Source: Nemertoderma westbladi
Taxonomy: Eukaryota > Xenacoelomorpha > Nemertodermatida > Nemertodermatidae
Assembly: GCA_032718475.1 (NCBI GenBank)
Contig: JAUCBJ010002907.1
Coordinates: forward strand, 31,356 to 95,355
Reading direction: 5' to 3'
DNA length: 64,000 nucleotides
This document shows, piece by piece, positions 1 to 10,440 of this stretch. The notes under the pieces were generated by a model, which saw nothing but the letters and a program-made list of their open reading frames with translations, had not been told where the DNA came from and did no database searches. The position numbers were made by a program, and so were the translations under genes. The stretch's first letter is position 1, and each line of letters starts with the position of its first letter.

Positions 1-924
1 ATTGGTTGCACAATAGGGTCGTTCTACTATGGAATCTTTGTATACGCCGACGACATCCTTATTTTATGTCCATCTATTTCCAGTCTGCAGTACATGGTTG
101 ACATCTGTCAGAGATTTGCGTCCGACAATAAGTTATTAAAATTCAACACTAGTCCCATTCCGACAAAATCGAAATCGAAATGCGTTCCGTTTGTTTCAGA
201 TTGGTCTGAACTGGCAGCCAAAATATCCCTCAATGGATCGCCATTACCATGGGTAAAAGAGGCGCTCCATTTGGGAAACCTATTAGATTACAAATGCAAT
301 TTGGTGTCAGATACAATTAGGAACCGGGGACCATTTATTGGTAAAATTAACAGTTTACGTCAGGAATTTTATTTTGAGGACCCTTATGATATATGTGAAA
401 TTCAACGCATTTATTCGACTGCGTTTTACAGAAGTAGTATATGGGATTTATTTTCGGATATGTGCAATATAATTTTTACAGCTTGGAACATCAATGTTAG
501 GCTTATTTTTGGGTTACCCTTTAATTCACATCGTTATTTAGTTGATAAAATTTAGGCATCCTATGATAATGTTACTATCTCGTTATTTTCAGCTTATTAG
601 TAACTTGTTTAAATCCTGTAAACCTAGTTTACTTTCCTTAACGGAGTTATGTTATTCAGACTGTGAAACACGTTACACAAAGTTCTTGTGTGAAACACAA
701 GTTCTAATTTAAGGAACATAGCTAATTCTTGTGGTATCTCGTGCTTAAATAATCTTTCACTCAGCATAATAAACGCTCAAAGTTACGCACCGTTATTACC
801 TGGTAATAAATGGAAACTCGATTTTTGTAGGGAACTTATAAATATTCGAATTGGTAAATTGGAAGTTGATTATTTAGATACGGATGAGCTGTCAGACATT
901 TTGAAATATATATCTACCAGTTAA
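1..924 (+). pseudogene. Non-LTR retrotransposon (LINE) reverse transcriptase, C-terminal fragment, decayed
   Basis: The sequence enters in mid-RT. The first frame carries the catalytic motif C, FVYADDILIL, near bases 40-66, and stays open to a stop at 553-555. The next frame continues at 557 with a typical LINE C-terminal stretch (HPMIMLLSRYF). The original frame resumes and ends in ELSDILKYISTS with a stop at 922-924, the usual end of CR1/Nimb-like ORF2 proteins. There are therefore at least two frameshifts, plus a stop near 711. The 5' part lies outside the window, so the copy may be longer. Bases 925-1080 look like its AT-rich 3' UTR and run into a microsatellite, as LINE tails often do. 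The RT identity is secure; the exact clade is not. Confidence 0.85.
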
Positions 925-1081
925 AAGTGCTATAAAATTAATATCTATATAATTTCATATTTACTTAGTACTTTCCTGTTATATACTGTTTACGGTTAAT
1001 TAATAATTTACCGGTCGTAGCTTATATCTTATCCTCCTTACCTTACCTTTATTACTTGTGCTTATTCTATCTATAATTTGT

Positions 1082-1450
1082 CCTTGACTGTACTTGTACT
1101 TGTACTGTGCTGTACTGTACTTGTACTGTACTGTGCTGTACTGTACTTGTACTTGTACTTGTACTTGTACTTGTACTTGTACTGTACTGTACTGTGCTGT
1201 ACTTGTACTTGTACTGTACTGTGCTGTACTGTACTTGTACTTGTACTGTACTGTGCTGTACTGTACTTGTACTTGTACTGTACTGTACTGTGCTGTACTT
1301 GTACTTGTACTGTACTGTGCTGTACTGTACTTGTACTGTACTGTACTGTACTGTACTGTACTTGTACTGTACTGTACTGTGCTGTACTTGTACTTGTACT
1401 GTACTGTGCTGTACTGTACTTGTACTGTACTGTACTGTGCTGTACTTGTG
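1082..1450. repeat. TGTAC/TTGTAC-type compound microsatellite
   Basis: About 370 bp of interleaved TGTACT, TGTAC and GTGC units. All three forward frames stay open for about 125 codons and read as Leu/Tyr/Cys/Thr/Val only, which is a compositional artefact and not a gene. An ATA repeat follows at 1464-1482. Confidence 0.95.
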
Positions 1451-1679
1451 TCTTCTGATAATGTATGATAATAATAATAATAATTGATAGATCCCAGACA
1501 GATTATCAGTGGGAAGGTTTAAAAACTTTAATGGCCATTATCTCAGAATGACAATTTTCATCTTTATTTTTTTTTATTATGTATTAATATCATGAATAAT
1601 AATTTATCTTTAAAGTACTACTCTTCTGCCATTTGTCAACCAAATCTCATGATTCAAAGGGTTTTGGCAGTTATTTAAC

Positions 1680-1776
1680 ATTTATCTTATAGAATTTTTA
1701 AAAAATGTGTAATCAACTTTTTTTAATCAAAATTATTACATTAATATTAGCTAATTAAAAATTCTATAAGATAAAT
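1680..1776. repeat. Perfect 22-bp inverted repeat with 53-bp loop
   Basis: Bases 1680-1701 and 1755-1776 are exact reverse complements (core TCTTATAGAATTTTT). A second, weaker pair (AATCAACTTTTTTTAATC near 1711 and AATCTAAAAAAGTTGATT near 1798) overlaps the first, so two alternative stems are possible. The rest of 1451-2000 is AT-rich with no gene. A 28-bp sequence ending CTGTAACCTGTATTATTGAC occurs twice, near 1919 and 1980. Confidence 0.7.
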
Positions 1777-2011
1777 ATTGTAGATTTAATTGTGCTTAAT
1801 CTAAAAAAGTTGATTTCGAGAAATTTGGACCAAGATTGATGGACTAGTAGTGTTTTTAGTGAAAAAATAAATTCCACTAGGGGGAGGCTAAAATTTTCAA
1901 ATATACAATTTTGATGTCTTAATGCCACTGTAACCTGTATTATTGACTTTTTTTTGTTATGGTTAGAGACTGGGATGCCTTAATTCCATTGTAACCTGTA
2001 TTATTGACAAC

Positions 2012-3080
2012 AGGATGACTTCTGTTGTCATCTTTATTGACTTCTTAAAGGCCTTCAATTCTGTCTATCGGTCACTTATGTTCAGCATACTTTCATTATA
2101 TGGGATTCCTGATGAAAGTATTACAGCAATCAGATCAGTATACGATGGTTCGACAACATTTGTGTCTACTGTTGACGGTGACGCAGAACCATTTGCAGTG
2201 TTATGGGGCGTCCTTCAGGGAGACACACTTGCACCATTATTGTTCATAATTGTGGTTGTCTATGTTCTAAGCATGTCCTTAGATCATCATAATGATGATG
2301 GGGTGATGATAACTCCACCTACTGGCTCCAGAAGTCGAGGAAATCCAGCCAAGTACCTAACTAACTGATCTTGACTTTGCTGATGACTTAGGAGTACTCT
2401 CAGAATCATTAGAGGGAGCCCAACGGCTCCTCAGCTCATTAGAACAGGCTGCTTCTAGTGTTGGTCTTTTTGTTAACTCCAAGAAGACCAAAGTTGAATG
2501 AATCATTCAAAAATGAATCATTGAATGATTCGGGTTTCCAAGATGTTGAAGTCACACAGAATACATAGGAAACTTGTCCATTTATTTAGAGCAGCAGTAG
2601 TTCCAGTACTCCTCTACGGGAGTCCATGCAGGGCTCTAACTGCTGAGGACACCAAATCTCTGGATGGCACATTCACAAGAATGCTACGCCGGGTTCATTG
2701 TGTCAAGTACAATGCACACATATCCAACCAGACACTATATAACATTGGAGGTGTCTCATTGGTTCCTCCAAGCTTGACACTATAACAAAGCCGCCTCCCC
2801 TTTGCAGGACATTGCTTTCACCGTGAAGACCAGCCTGCGCACAATCTTGTGCTTTGGGAGCCCCATGGAGAAAATATGCATGGTGGACAGACCATGACTT
2901 TTGTGAGACACCCCTTAAAGGACCCTGGCCTTGAAGATGCGGATAATGTCGCCAAAGTCATGGGGTATAGGGGGTTGTGGTGGTGTAACTTTGTTGATAA
3001 GCCGGCATAGCATTCTTAATGGATGCTGCATTGAGCTAATCAATTGTGGATTGCATGGTGGTGGAAAAATATTTTCGTTT
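2012..3080 (+). pseudogene. LINE family B, internally deleted copy (RT palm plus C-terminus)
   Basis: The first segment (2015-2368) holds RT motif A (FIDFLKAFNS) and motif B (GVLQGDTLAPLLF). Motif C (DFADDLG) follows after a frameshift at about 2373. A deletion near 2490-2520, marked by short AATGAATCATTC duplications, then joins this to the C-terminal segment (LLYGSPCRALTAEDTKSLDG, then FAGHC and DADNVAKVMG), which ends near 3010. The 3' tail GCATTCTTAATG...TTGCATGGTGGTGG ends at about 3075 and also occurs in the copy at 17.1 kb, which fixes the element's end. The element belongs to a common invertebrate non-LTR group with a C-terminal LYGS...FAGHC region. I do not assign the clade. Confidence 0.85.
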
Positions 3081-3891
3081 AAGCCAGCATAGAATCACAA
3101 CGTGCAGCTTCAATCCAGCAGACCAATTTGTAGTAGTATTATAGTATACAGCAATGCCACTGTGACCTGTTTTTTTCCTCAAATAGATGATTGGCATTGC
3201 TGATATGTCCAAATTGGATTTGCATCAATATGATATATTATTATATTATTATGTGTTGGTACATTCGAGGTGTTGGTAAAGTCGAAGTTTTGGTAGATGG
3301 TTGAATAGTTGAAAGGCATTGGCAGTATTGTCACAATAACATGGTACAGGTGGTGGTATCATGGTTTATATGACATGCCGAATCTATTACGGATTCTAAT
3401 ATAAAGGCAAAACACCGGTTTCTGATTTATTTCAGCACAAAGATACTGCTTGTAATACGAAACCTGTTTTTGATGTTTGTGTTGCAACAAAATAATGGCA
3501 TGACATTCGTATTTTATTGATTTCATTAAATTTGTTAGAAATGAAACATACCTTTGCATTGCCAGTCCCAGAATTATATTATTTGCAATAAATTACCTTA
3601 AACCATTTTCCATCAACTGTAAGAGTTAGAATCAGTTCAGCGACACTGATTGATTTATGTTTATGGTATTGAGGTCACTTACCATTCATTATACACTTTA
3701 TGTAATAACGAACCTGTCTTTATACTGGGTAGTTTTTTTCTACAGCTGAGGCCGGCAAAAACAGTATGGATGGATGTATGTTTGTATGTATGTATATATG
3801 TTTGTTTGTATGTATGTTTTCTTTGTATCAAACCAACAAATTGCTTCAAACCACTTGTATGTATTGACTACCTGACACTGACTACCATTAG
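3081..3891. other. Gene-free stretch with ATGT-type microsatellite
   Basis: No coding signal could be supported. A degenerate ATGT/TGTA microsatellite lies at about 3764-3822. Short open frames here have no recognisable domain, splice context or codon bias. Confidence 0.6.
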
Positions 3892-5363
3892 CTGATCCTG
3901 TTTACATTCCTACTGATGGACTCTGAAACCAGCTGACTATTGTTAGCTGATCCTGTTTACATTCCTACTGATGGACTCTGAAACCAGCTGACTATTGATA
4001 GCTGATCCTGTTTACATTCCTACTGATGGCCTCCGAAACCAGCTGACTACCGACTTGCTGATCCTGTTTACATTCTAGCTGATGGACTCTGAAACCAGCT
4101 GACTATTGTTAGCTGATCCTAATTACATTCCTAGTGATGGACTCTGAAACCAGCTGACTACCGTTAGCTGATCCTGTTTATATTCCTACTGATGGCCTCC
4201 GAAACCAGTTGACTAACGACTTGCTGATCCTGTTTACATTCCTACTGATGGCCTACGAAACCAGTTGGCTACCATTAGCTGATCCTGTTTACATACCTAC
4301 TGATAGACTCTGAAACCAGCTGACTACCGTTAGCTGATCCTGTTTACATTCCTACTGATGGACTCTGAAACCAGCTGACTACCGACTTGCTGATCCTGTT
4401 TACATTCCTACTGATGGACTCTGAAACCATCTGACTATTGTTAGCTGATCCTGTTTACATTCCTACTGATGGACTCTGAAACCAGCTGACTACCGACTTG
4501 CTGATCCTGTTTACATTCCTACTGATGGCCTCCGAAACCAGCTGACTACCGACTTGCTGATCCTGTTTACATTCCTACTGATGGACTCTGAAACCAGCTG
4601 ACTACTGTTAGCTGATCCTGTTTACATTCCTACTGATGGACTCTGAAACCAGCTGACTACCGAATGCTGATCCTGTTTACATTCCTACTGATGGACTCTG
4701 AAACCAGCTGACTATTGTTAGCTGATCCTGTTCACATTCCTACTGAAGGACTCTGAAACCAGCTGACTACCGACTTGCTGATCCTGTTTACATACCTACT
4801 GATGGCCTACGAAACCAGCTGACTACCGTTAGCTGATCCTGTTTACATTCCTACTGATGGACTCTGAAACCAGCTGACTATTGTTAGCTGATCCTGTTTA
4901 CATTCCTACTGATGGACTCTGAAACCTGCTGACTATTGTTAGCTGATCCTGTTTACATACCTACTGATGGCCTACGAAACCAGCTGACTACCGTTAGCTG
5001 ATCCTGTTTACATTCCTACTGATGGACTCTGAAACCAGCTGACTATTGTTAGCTGATCCTGTTTACATTCCTACTGATGGACTCTGAAACCAGCTGACTA
5101 CCGACTTGCTGATCCTGTTTACATTCCTACTGATGGCCTCCGAAACCAGCTGACTACCGACTTGCTGATCCTGTTTACATTCCTACTGATGGCCTCCGAA
5201 ACCAGCTGACTACCGACTTGCTGATCCTGTTTACATTCCTACTGATGGACTCTGAAACCAGCTGACTACCGACTTGCTGATCCTGTTTACATTCCTACTG
5301 ATGGACTCTGAAACCAGCGGACTATTGTTAGCTGATCCTGTTTACATTCCTACTGATGGCCTT
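3892..5363. repeat. Minisatellite, 55/56-bp unit, about 26 full copies and one truncated
   Basis: Each unit begins CTGATCCTGTTTACATTCCT. The variable middle is GGACTCTG, GGCCTCCG or GGCCTACG. The unit ends in ATTGTTAG or CCGTTAG (55 bp) or CCGACTTG (56 bp). These diagnostic positions define at least three unit types arranged in local blocks, for example runs of the CCGACTTG type near 5100-5280. Neither period is a multiple of three and stops occur throughout, so it is not coding. The last unit breaks off after GGCC near 5363. Confidence 0.95.
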
Positions 5364-5579
5364 TTTACAAGCTATTTTTTCCCGGTTTATTTATTATTAT
5401 TAATGTCCTTACCATTCCACGTTCCAAATTTTATGGCTAACTTACCTTATACAGTAATAATAAATTTTATAATTTCAATTATTTATTGACCCATGTTTTA
5501 ATTTAATTATGTCATGTTTTACTGTACATCATGCCTTACCTGGCTTAATAAATAAAATATTATTATATATTATTATTAA

Positions 5580-7430
5580 TGTTACAGAACATCACCAAGC
5601 CTTATAATAATATAAAAGAAAACATACAGAACTCATACAGAAGTCCCTCACAACTGTTCGTAGATAATGAGACCATGTTGTCAGAAGAAGGATCAACACA
5701 GGGTGACCCACTGGCACTGGCGATGTATGGTGTTGGAACCCTTCCACTAATAAAGCTAGTTGGTAAAGTGGCACACGATTTCGATCAGGAAAAATTTGGA
5801 GAAGACAAATTGTTGGAAAAATGGTTTGCAGATGACGGAAATGCAGCTGGCCGACTACAAACACTTCTAACATACTGGGATGCCATATGCTCCTATGGAT
5901 CTGGATATGGTTATTCCCCGAACGCAATAAAAACATTTCTTATCGTGAAGGAAGGATTCATGAGTGAAGCTAAAACCATTTTTTGCTAACACTGGCGTAC
6001 AACTAACCGAAGGTCATCGTGTACTAGGCTCAGTTATTGGGTCCCAATCATGCTGCTGCGATTATGTAAATGACAAAGTCCATTCACTGTTCGATCAGCT
6101 GGTTAAGCTTTGAGAATTCGCTGTAACAGCTCCTCAGCCATCCTATAGTTGTCTCGTGTATGGCATGCAACCTAAGTTCAACTTCTTATCAAGAACAACC
6201 GCAATGGACCAAATTGATGACTTGATTACAGATCGGGTCATCCCAACAATAACAGGTAATCCCCCTCCAGGTAAAATACAGCGCGATCTCCTCGCTCTGC
6301 CTGTCAGGGAGGGAGGTCTAGCAATATGAAGATCAACCGACCTTCATCAGGGTATCCAGGCGTCCCGAAGATTATGTGCACCACTCTTTAGTGTTGACAC
6401 CTGCTTAGAACCATCAGAAGCTCGTACAAAACAACAAACAATCCGCCGAGAAATAAAGAAAGATAGAATGGAAGGTGCGAAGGAAAGCGCCGAGGGCATC
6501 CACAGTAAGCTTAGCAACAGCGACCAATATCTCGGCCTACTATCTAAGGAAAAGGGAGCCTCTTCCTGGCTGACTGCACTACCCCTGACCAAATACGGTT
6601 ACTCCCTACAAAAAGAAGCCTTCAGGGATGCACTGTGCTTGCGATGTGGGTGGCAGCCACCAAAGCTTCCTTGACTATGTTCATGTGGGGCCGAACACTC
6701 CATATCGCATGTCTTACACTGTCCAACTGGTGGATACCCCAGCCTTCGCCCTAATGAGGTAAGGGACTACTTGGTGGAGTTATTAGCCTAGGTTTCTCAT
6801 GACGTGCAGATAGAACCGCACCTTCAACCAGTGGGTGGTGAGCAGTTTAAACTGAGTAGTACCTCAACAGACCTGGATGCTCGACAGGATATGGCAGCTT
6901 CTGGCATATGGGGTGGATGCTTCCAGAAGCTCTTCATAGATGTGAAGGTTTTTAATCCACTTTGCGCATCCAACCCCAAGTCGATCAATGCAGCTTATAC
7001 AAAGCATGAAAAGGATAAGCGCCGCAAATATGAAGAACGGATAACTCTCATTGAACACGCATCCTTTACTCCATTTGTAATGTCAACTACAGGGGGAGCT
7101 GGCAGGGGTGCTCAGGCACTATTAAACAGAGTAGCACTCCTTCTATCAGCAAAGCGGGGTGCTCCTTACTCCAAGACAGTGTCATTAATCCGTACACGTT
7201 TAAGCTTTGCGCTATTGCGCTCTTCAATAATGTGTTTGCGAGGCGCACGAGAACCACGATTAAAAGGGTCCCGATTACTCTGCAGGAAACCGGAATACAG
7301 GCACCTACATCTGATGCCTGTATTAAAGTTTAAACAAGTCATCACACTCACTCCACAACTCGAATTCCCTTCACCATTCAACTTTTACTGTAGCTACTGT
7401 AGACATACATATTATTTGTGTTAGTATATT
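5580..7430 (+). pseudogene. Decayed LINE with RT and a putative C-terminal restriction-like endonuclease
   Basis: The first readable part (5579-5989) has RT motif B (GSTQGDPLALAMYG) and motif C (WFADDGNAAG). Further frames carry LLALPVREGGLAI, a Cys/His cluster (CSCGAEHSISHVLHC) near 6680-6720, an Asn-Glu-x-Arg-Asp signature (NEVRDYLVELL) and, at 6804-7424, DLDARQDMAASGIWGG followed by FIDVKVF. A zinc cluster, an (H)NE-x-RD motif and an acidic D...D-x-K pattern after an RT is the arrangement of restriction-like endonuclease LINEs (R2, NeSL and relatives). That assignment is inference from motif order. Several stops and frameshifts make it non-functional. The 5' half is missing. Confidence 0.75.
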
Positions 7431-7989
7431 AAAGTTCTAGTTGGAGTTGCTGAGGTAAAACAATTAAAAAGAAAATAAAAAAAAATTTAGATTTTAAAAT
7501 CGGAAGTATATTTAAAATAATATACAATATAAATTATGTTAAAACAAATATTATACATTTAAATTGATAAAAAAGAAAACTGAAAATAATATTTTAAAAT
7601 AATATTTTTACATGAAAAATTGACACTAGTTCACCAGGAACTGGTGTGTTATAGGTACAGCCCCTTCAAAATTTTTAATATAGCTACAGTAGTTTATGCT
7701 ATTTTTTTTAGAACATATAAGCGGTACTAGTAGCATATATGTCTCAAATTTTTAATAATTTTTTTATCACCAATTTTCATTTTATTTATATATCGTCGAT
7801 TGTATAAATTTTTGTTATCTCGTGTTTTTTTATGGAAGCTAGTAAAAATGTAAAAGCAATACATAATTATCCCCCCCATAATTGCAATGCAATGTTATGC
7901 AATTTGAACGTGTGTACTAACATACCTTACCTATGCCGCAAATCAAATATTCCGTAATTTCTAATTCGTAACTTTATTATTTAATGCAG
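7431..7989 (+). other. AT-rich stretch, probably intron of the neuropeptide gene, ending in a splice acceptor
   Basis: No coding signal was found. The stretch ends TTTATTATTTAATGCAG at 7989, a plausible 3' splice site with a weak pyrimidine tract, directly before the neuropeptide frame. An in-frame TAA at 7962-7964 shows that the coding frame must be entered by splicing. I searched upstream for an ATG followed by a hydrophobic signal sequence and a donor, and found none that was convincing. Confidence 0.5.
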
Positions 7990-8462
7990 GTGGTTCACTC
8001 AGCAGTTCTCGAGAAATAACTAATGACAGGGATCGCGATGTTTCAACAATTTTAGCACGAAGATTAGTAGCGGATTTTCTACCCCGCCTCTACTTTATTC
8101 GAGATGGTGAGAGTGGCGATGGATACCCAGGAAACCAGCCAATTCACAGTGATTCTTTAGTTGAACACTCGCAAATCTTTTTCAGAAACGTCCCAGGATT
8201 TGGCAAACGAAACGTCCCAGGATTTGGCAAACGAAACGTCCCAGGTTTTGGCAAACGAAACGTCCCAGGTTTTGGCAAACGAAACGTCCCAGGTTTTGGC
8301 AAACGAAACGTCCCAGGTTTTGGCAAACGAAACGTCCCAGGTTTTGGCAAACGAAACGTCCCAGGTTTTGGCAAACGAAACGTACCAGGGTTTGGCAAAC
8401 GAAACGTCCCGGGGTTTGGCAAACGAAACGTCCCGGGGTTTGGTAAAAGAACAACATTCTGA
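7990..8462 (+). CDS. Neuropeptide precursor, terminal exon: eleven NVPGFGKR repeats (predicted NVPGF-amide)
   Basis: From the acceptor at 7989 the frame is open for 156 whole codons to TGA at 8460-8462. About 65 residues of non-repetitive spacer come first, with a dibasic site (LARR). Then come eleven tandem octapeptides NVPGFGKR at 8187, 8211, 8235, 8259, 8283, 8307, 8331, 8355, 8379, 8403 and 8427, then TTF and the stop. The first copy is preceded by a single Arg. Known biology of such precursors is cleavage by prohormone convertases at Lys-Arg, trimming by carboxypeptidase E, and conversion of C-terminal Gly to amide by PAM. That predicts eleven identical Asn-Val-Pro-Gly-Phe-NH2 peptides released from secretory granules. 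All differences between units are synonymous, which indicates selection on the peptide. The frame has no ATG. The intron is phase 1 and the signal-peptide exon must lie upstream. I recognise no named family with this sequence. The neuropeptide class is very likely; the receptor and role are unknown. Confidence 0.9.
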
Positions 8463-8790
8463 GAATGACAAATCAAACCTACTTGGAACAGGTTAATAGG
8501 TAACTTGGGGTGCATCCAATGGTATTCTCACATTGATTTACTTTTCATTCGTCGACCCAACAAATTAAACTAAATTCGAGTTATTCAAAGAAACTGCAAC
8601 ATTATTTGGTTTCAATATTATATATTTTGCTGTTGTCATTTCGTGGTTTTGTGATAGTGGAAATTTGGAATGATATTATTATTAATATTATGATTAATTA
8701 ACCTACAGCTGATTCAGCTTACGCTGTATCAGTAATAATTTATGGTTGATTTGTTTACATCCAATAATAAATTTGTTTATTGTTATTTTC
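8463..8790 (+). other. Probable 3' UTR of the neuropeptide gene with poly(A) signals
   Basis: This is AT-rich non-repetitive sequence downstream of the stop. An ATTAAA variant lies near 8562 and a canonical AATAAA at 8766-8771, followed by a T-rich stretch. Either could end the transcript. The rest, up to about 9000, has no further coding signal. Confidence 0.45.
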
Positions 8791-9007
8791 GTACAAATTG
8801 TTAAATCACTGACAAAAAATAATATCCACAGAAATTACTAGTGTTTGTTGTCTGAATTGCATGATCAGGTAGATGTATATAACTTATCAGTTGATTCTGA
8901 GTCAGAGTCATTATCGTGTATTAAGATTCATTAACATATGATTTGGCAAGCAATTAAGCATTATATAAACGACGTACAAATTCGACAGGTTCAAACATAT
9001 AACTTAC

Positions 9008-9198
9008 GGATCCATAATGATCCAGGTTCCAGGTCCAAAGAATCCCGTTATCTCACTACATGTAACTCTAGCTGTGGCGGTTAATTCAAAGTGTTGTGTT
9101 ACTCTACTCTCACTACCAATAATTTCATACATGACCACAGAACCAACAAGGCTTAGGATGACATTTGCATAGCACCTCATATTTCGGTGCTGTAGCAT
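9008..9198 (-). CDS. Possible host exon of unknown function
   Basis: On the minus strand a 63-codon frame runs from ATG at 9198 to a consensus splice donor: exon end GGATCC followed by GTAAGT (plus-strand ACTTAC at 9002-9007). An alternative 5' boundary is the acceptor-like GCTACAG just inside the ATG. The translation has a basic start (MLQHRNMR), a hydrophobic stretch (NVILSLVGSVVMY) that could be a signal peptide or membrane segment, and then TARVTCSEITGFFGPGTW. It would be a first or internal exon ending in phase 2. I recognise no domain. Continuation toward lower coordinates would cross the oppositely oriented neuropeptide exon, so it may be a relic or a nested gene. Confidence 0.33.
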
Positions 9199-9199
9199 A

Positions 9200-10270
9200 T
9201 GCTCATAATTAATTGTGTAAATGCGACAAGTATCCCCACTGTCTTTAATTATGTTAAAAAAGCTTAATAAAAAAACAACGAAATTTATAAAACGTATCTT
9301 TATTCAATATATGTTTTGCATAACTATAATTCTGTAATTGAATAGCTCCAAAACAGCTCGGCCGGATGGTATTAATGTAGAACAAGTTTAACAATGAATC
9401 CTGCCGTTATTTCCAACACAACTTTTTAATTTATTATAATTTCGGTCGCCTTCAGGGCTCTTTATCAAAATTACCAGCAAATATTACCCACAAAATTACC
9501 AGAACCTACTGCACTAAAATATAAAATCAAATCTACAAACAGAATTACTGAATTATCAGAATACAGTAATTATAACTTATAGCATCAATAATGCTAGTTG
9601 TTCTAATATAGGTACGACAATGTAGTAATTAAGGAAGGTCTGTGTATGTGTATTCTACTGACATATCATGATATGCATAACAACAATATGACTTTAATGG
9701 AAGCAATAACAGCTGAAGCCTATACGCCATACAAATGACAGACTGCAACTGGCTTAGACAACAGGTAACAGTGTAAGTAATGTGAGCATATCACAGTATT
9801 ATATTAATGTTACAGGCACCCGAATAGATAGTGGTTGAAGATTCAAATTTATATCACACGGCCTGACTGCAACTGAGGACTGTATAATTAACCCTTACAA
9901 CTGTAACCTATGAACAACAACTTCTATATGCCCATCACTGCCGCATTTTAATTGTGATAAAAACGCAAACGGGTTAGGATGAGTATGAGGAGGTTGAACT
10001 GTTGAGAATATCGCAGGCAAACTTGGTCAGTAAATCTAAGATCTAAACCACCGGCCATCTTTTAACGGGTATGAAGGACGTAAGTTTTCTTAATACTATG
10101 TTTTCTTGGAGTTTTTCTGCTGATAAAAAGCATCGACTTTCTTTGGCTTAGAATGGTAAAAAGCATCGACTTTCAAAATCTTCCTTTGGCTTAGAAGTAA
10201 AAATTCAAGTAAAGTAAATTTTCTTCGGCCATTAGACAAGGGATTACTGAAAACTTATTTCCAGTGTGGT
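9200..10270. other. Gene-free stretch
   Basis: AT-rich sequence with no supported gene, no tandem array and no recognisable transposon domain. Confidence 0.5.
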
Positions 10271-10440
10271 ACCCCCAGCAATATATACTCCCCAGAGGAA
10301 ACTCCAATACTCATTTAGCACCATTTAAGAATGCAAGGCAGATATGCCCTGGCTAGTCCCTAAGGCATTCATGCTGAAAGAAACTACTCTGGACCCCATG
10401 CAGGGATCGAACCCACGACCTATGGAGAGATATGGAGATG
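10270..10440 (-). repeat. tRNA-promoter-like (SINE-like) remnant
   Basis: Read on the minus strand, 10403-10413 gives GGTTCGATCCC, a perfect pol III B-box, inside the phrase GTGGGTTCGATCCCTGCATG. I cannot find a convincing A-box or cloverleaf, so this is more likely a degraded tRNA-derived SINE than a tRNA gene. Confidence 0.35.

Noticed and set aside
1078-1487. Three overlapping ORFs of about 125 codons
   Set aside because: Products of the TGTAC microsatellite; only five amino acids are used.
3892-5363. CRISPR-like array
   Set aside because: Repeats are contiguous with no unique spacers, in a eukaryotic genome.
8070-8100. FLPRL in the spacer as a pyrokinin-type peptide
   Set aside because: It is followed by Tyr, not Gly, so there is no amide donor, and no basic site follows directly.
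8144-8515. Long minus-strand and second plus-strand ORFs over the 24-bp repeat (FRLPKPGT, DVSFAKTW, NETSQVLA units)
   Set aside because: A 24-bp repeat without stops keeps several frames open. Only the NVPGFGKR frame has all-synonymous variation, a splice acceptor and processing sites.
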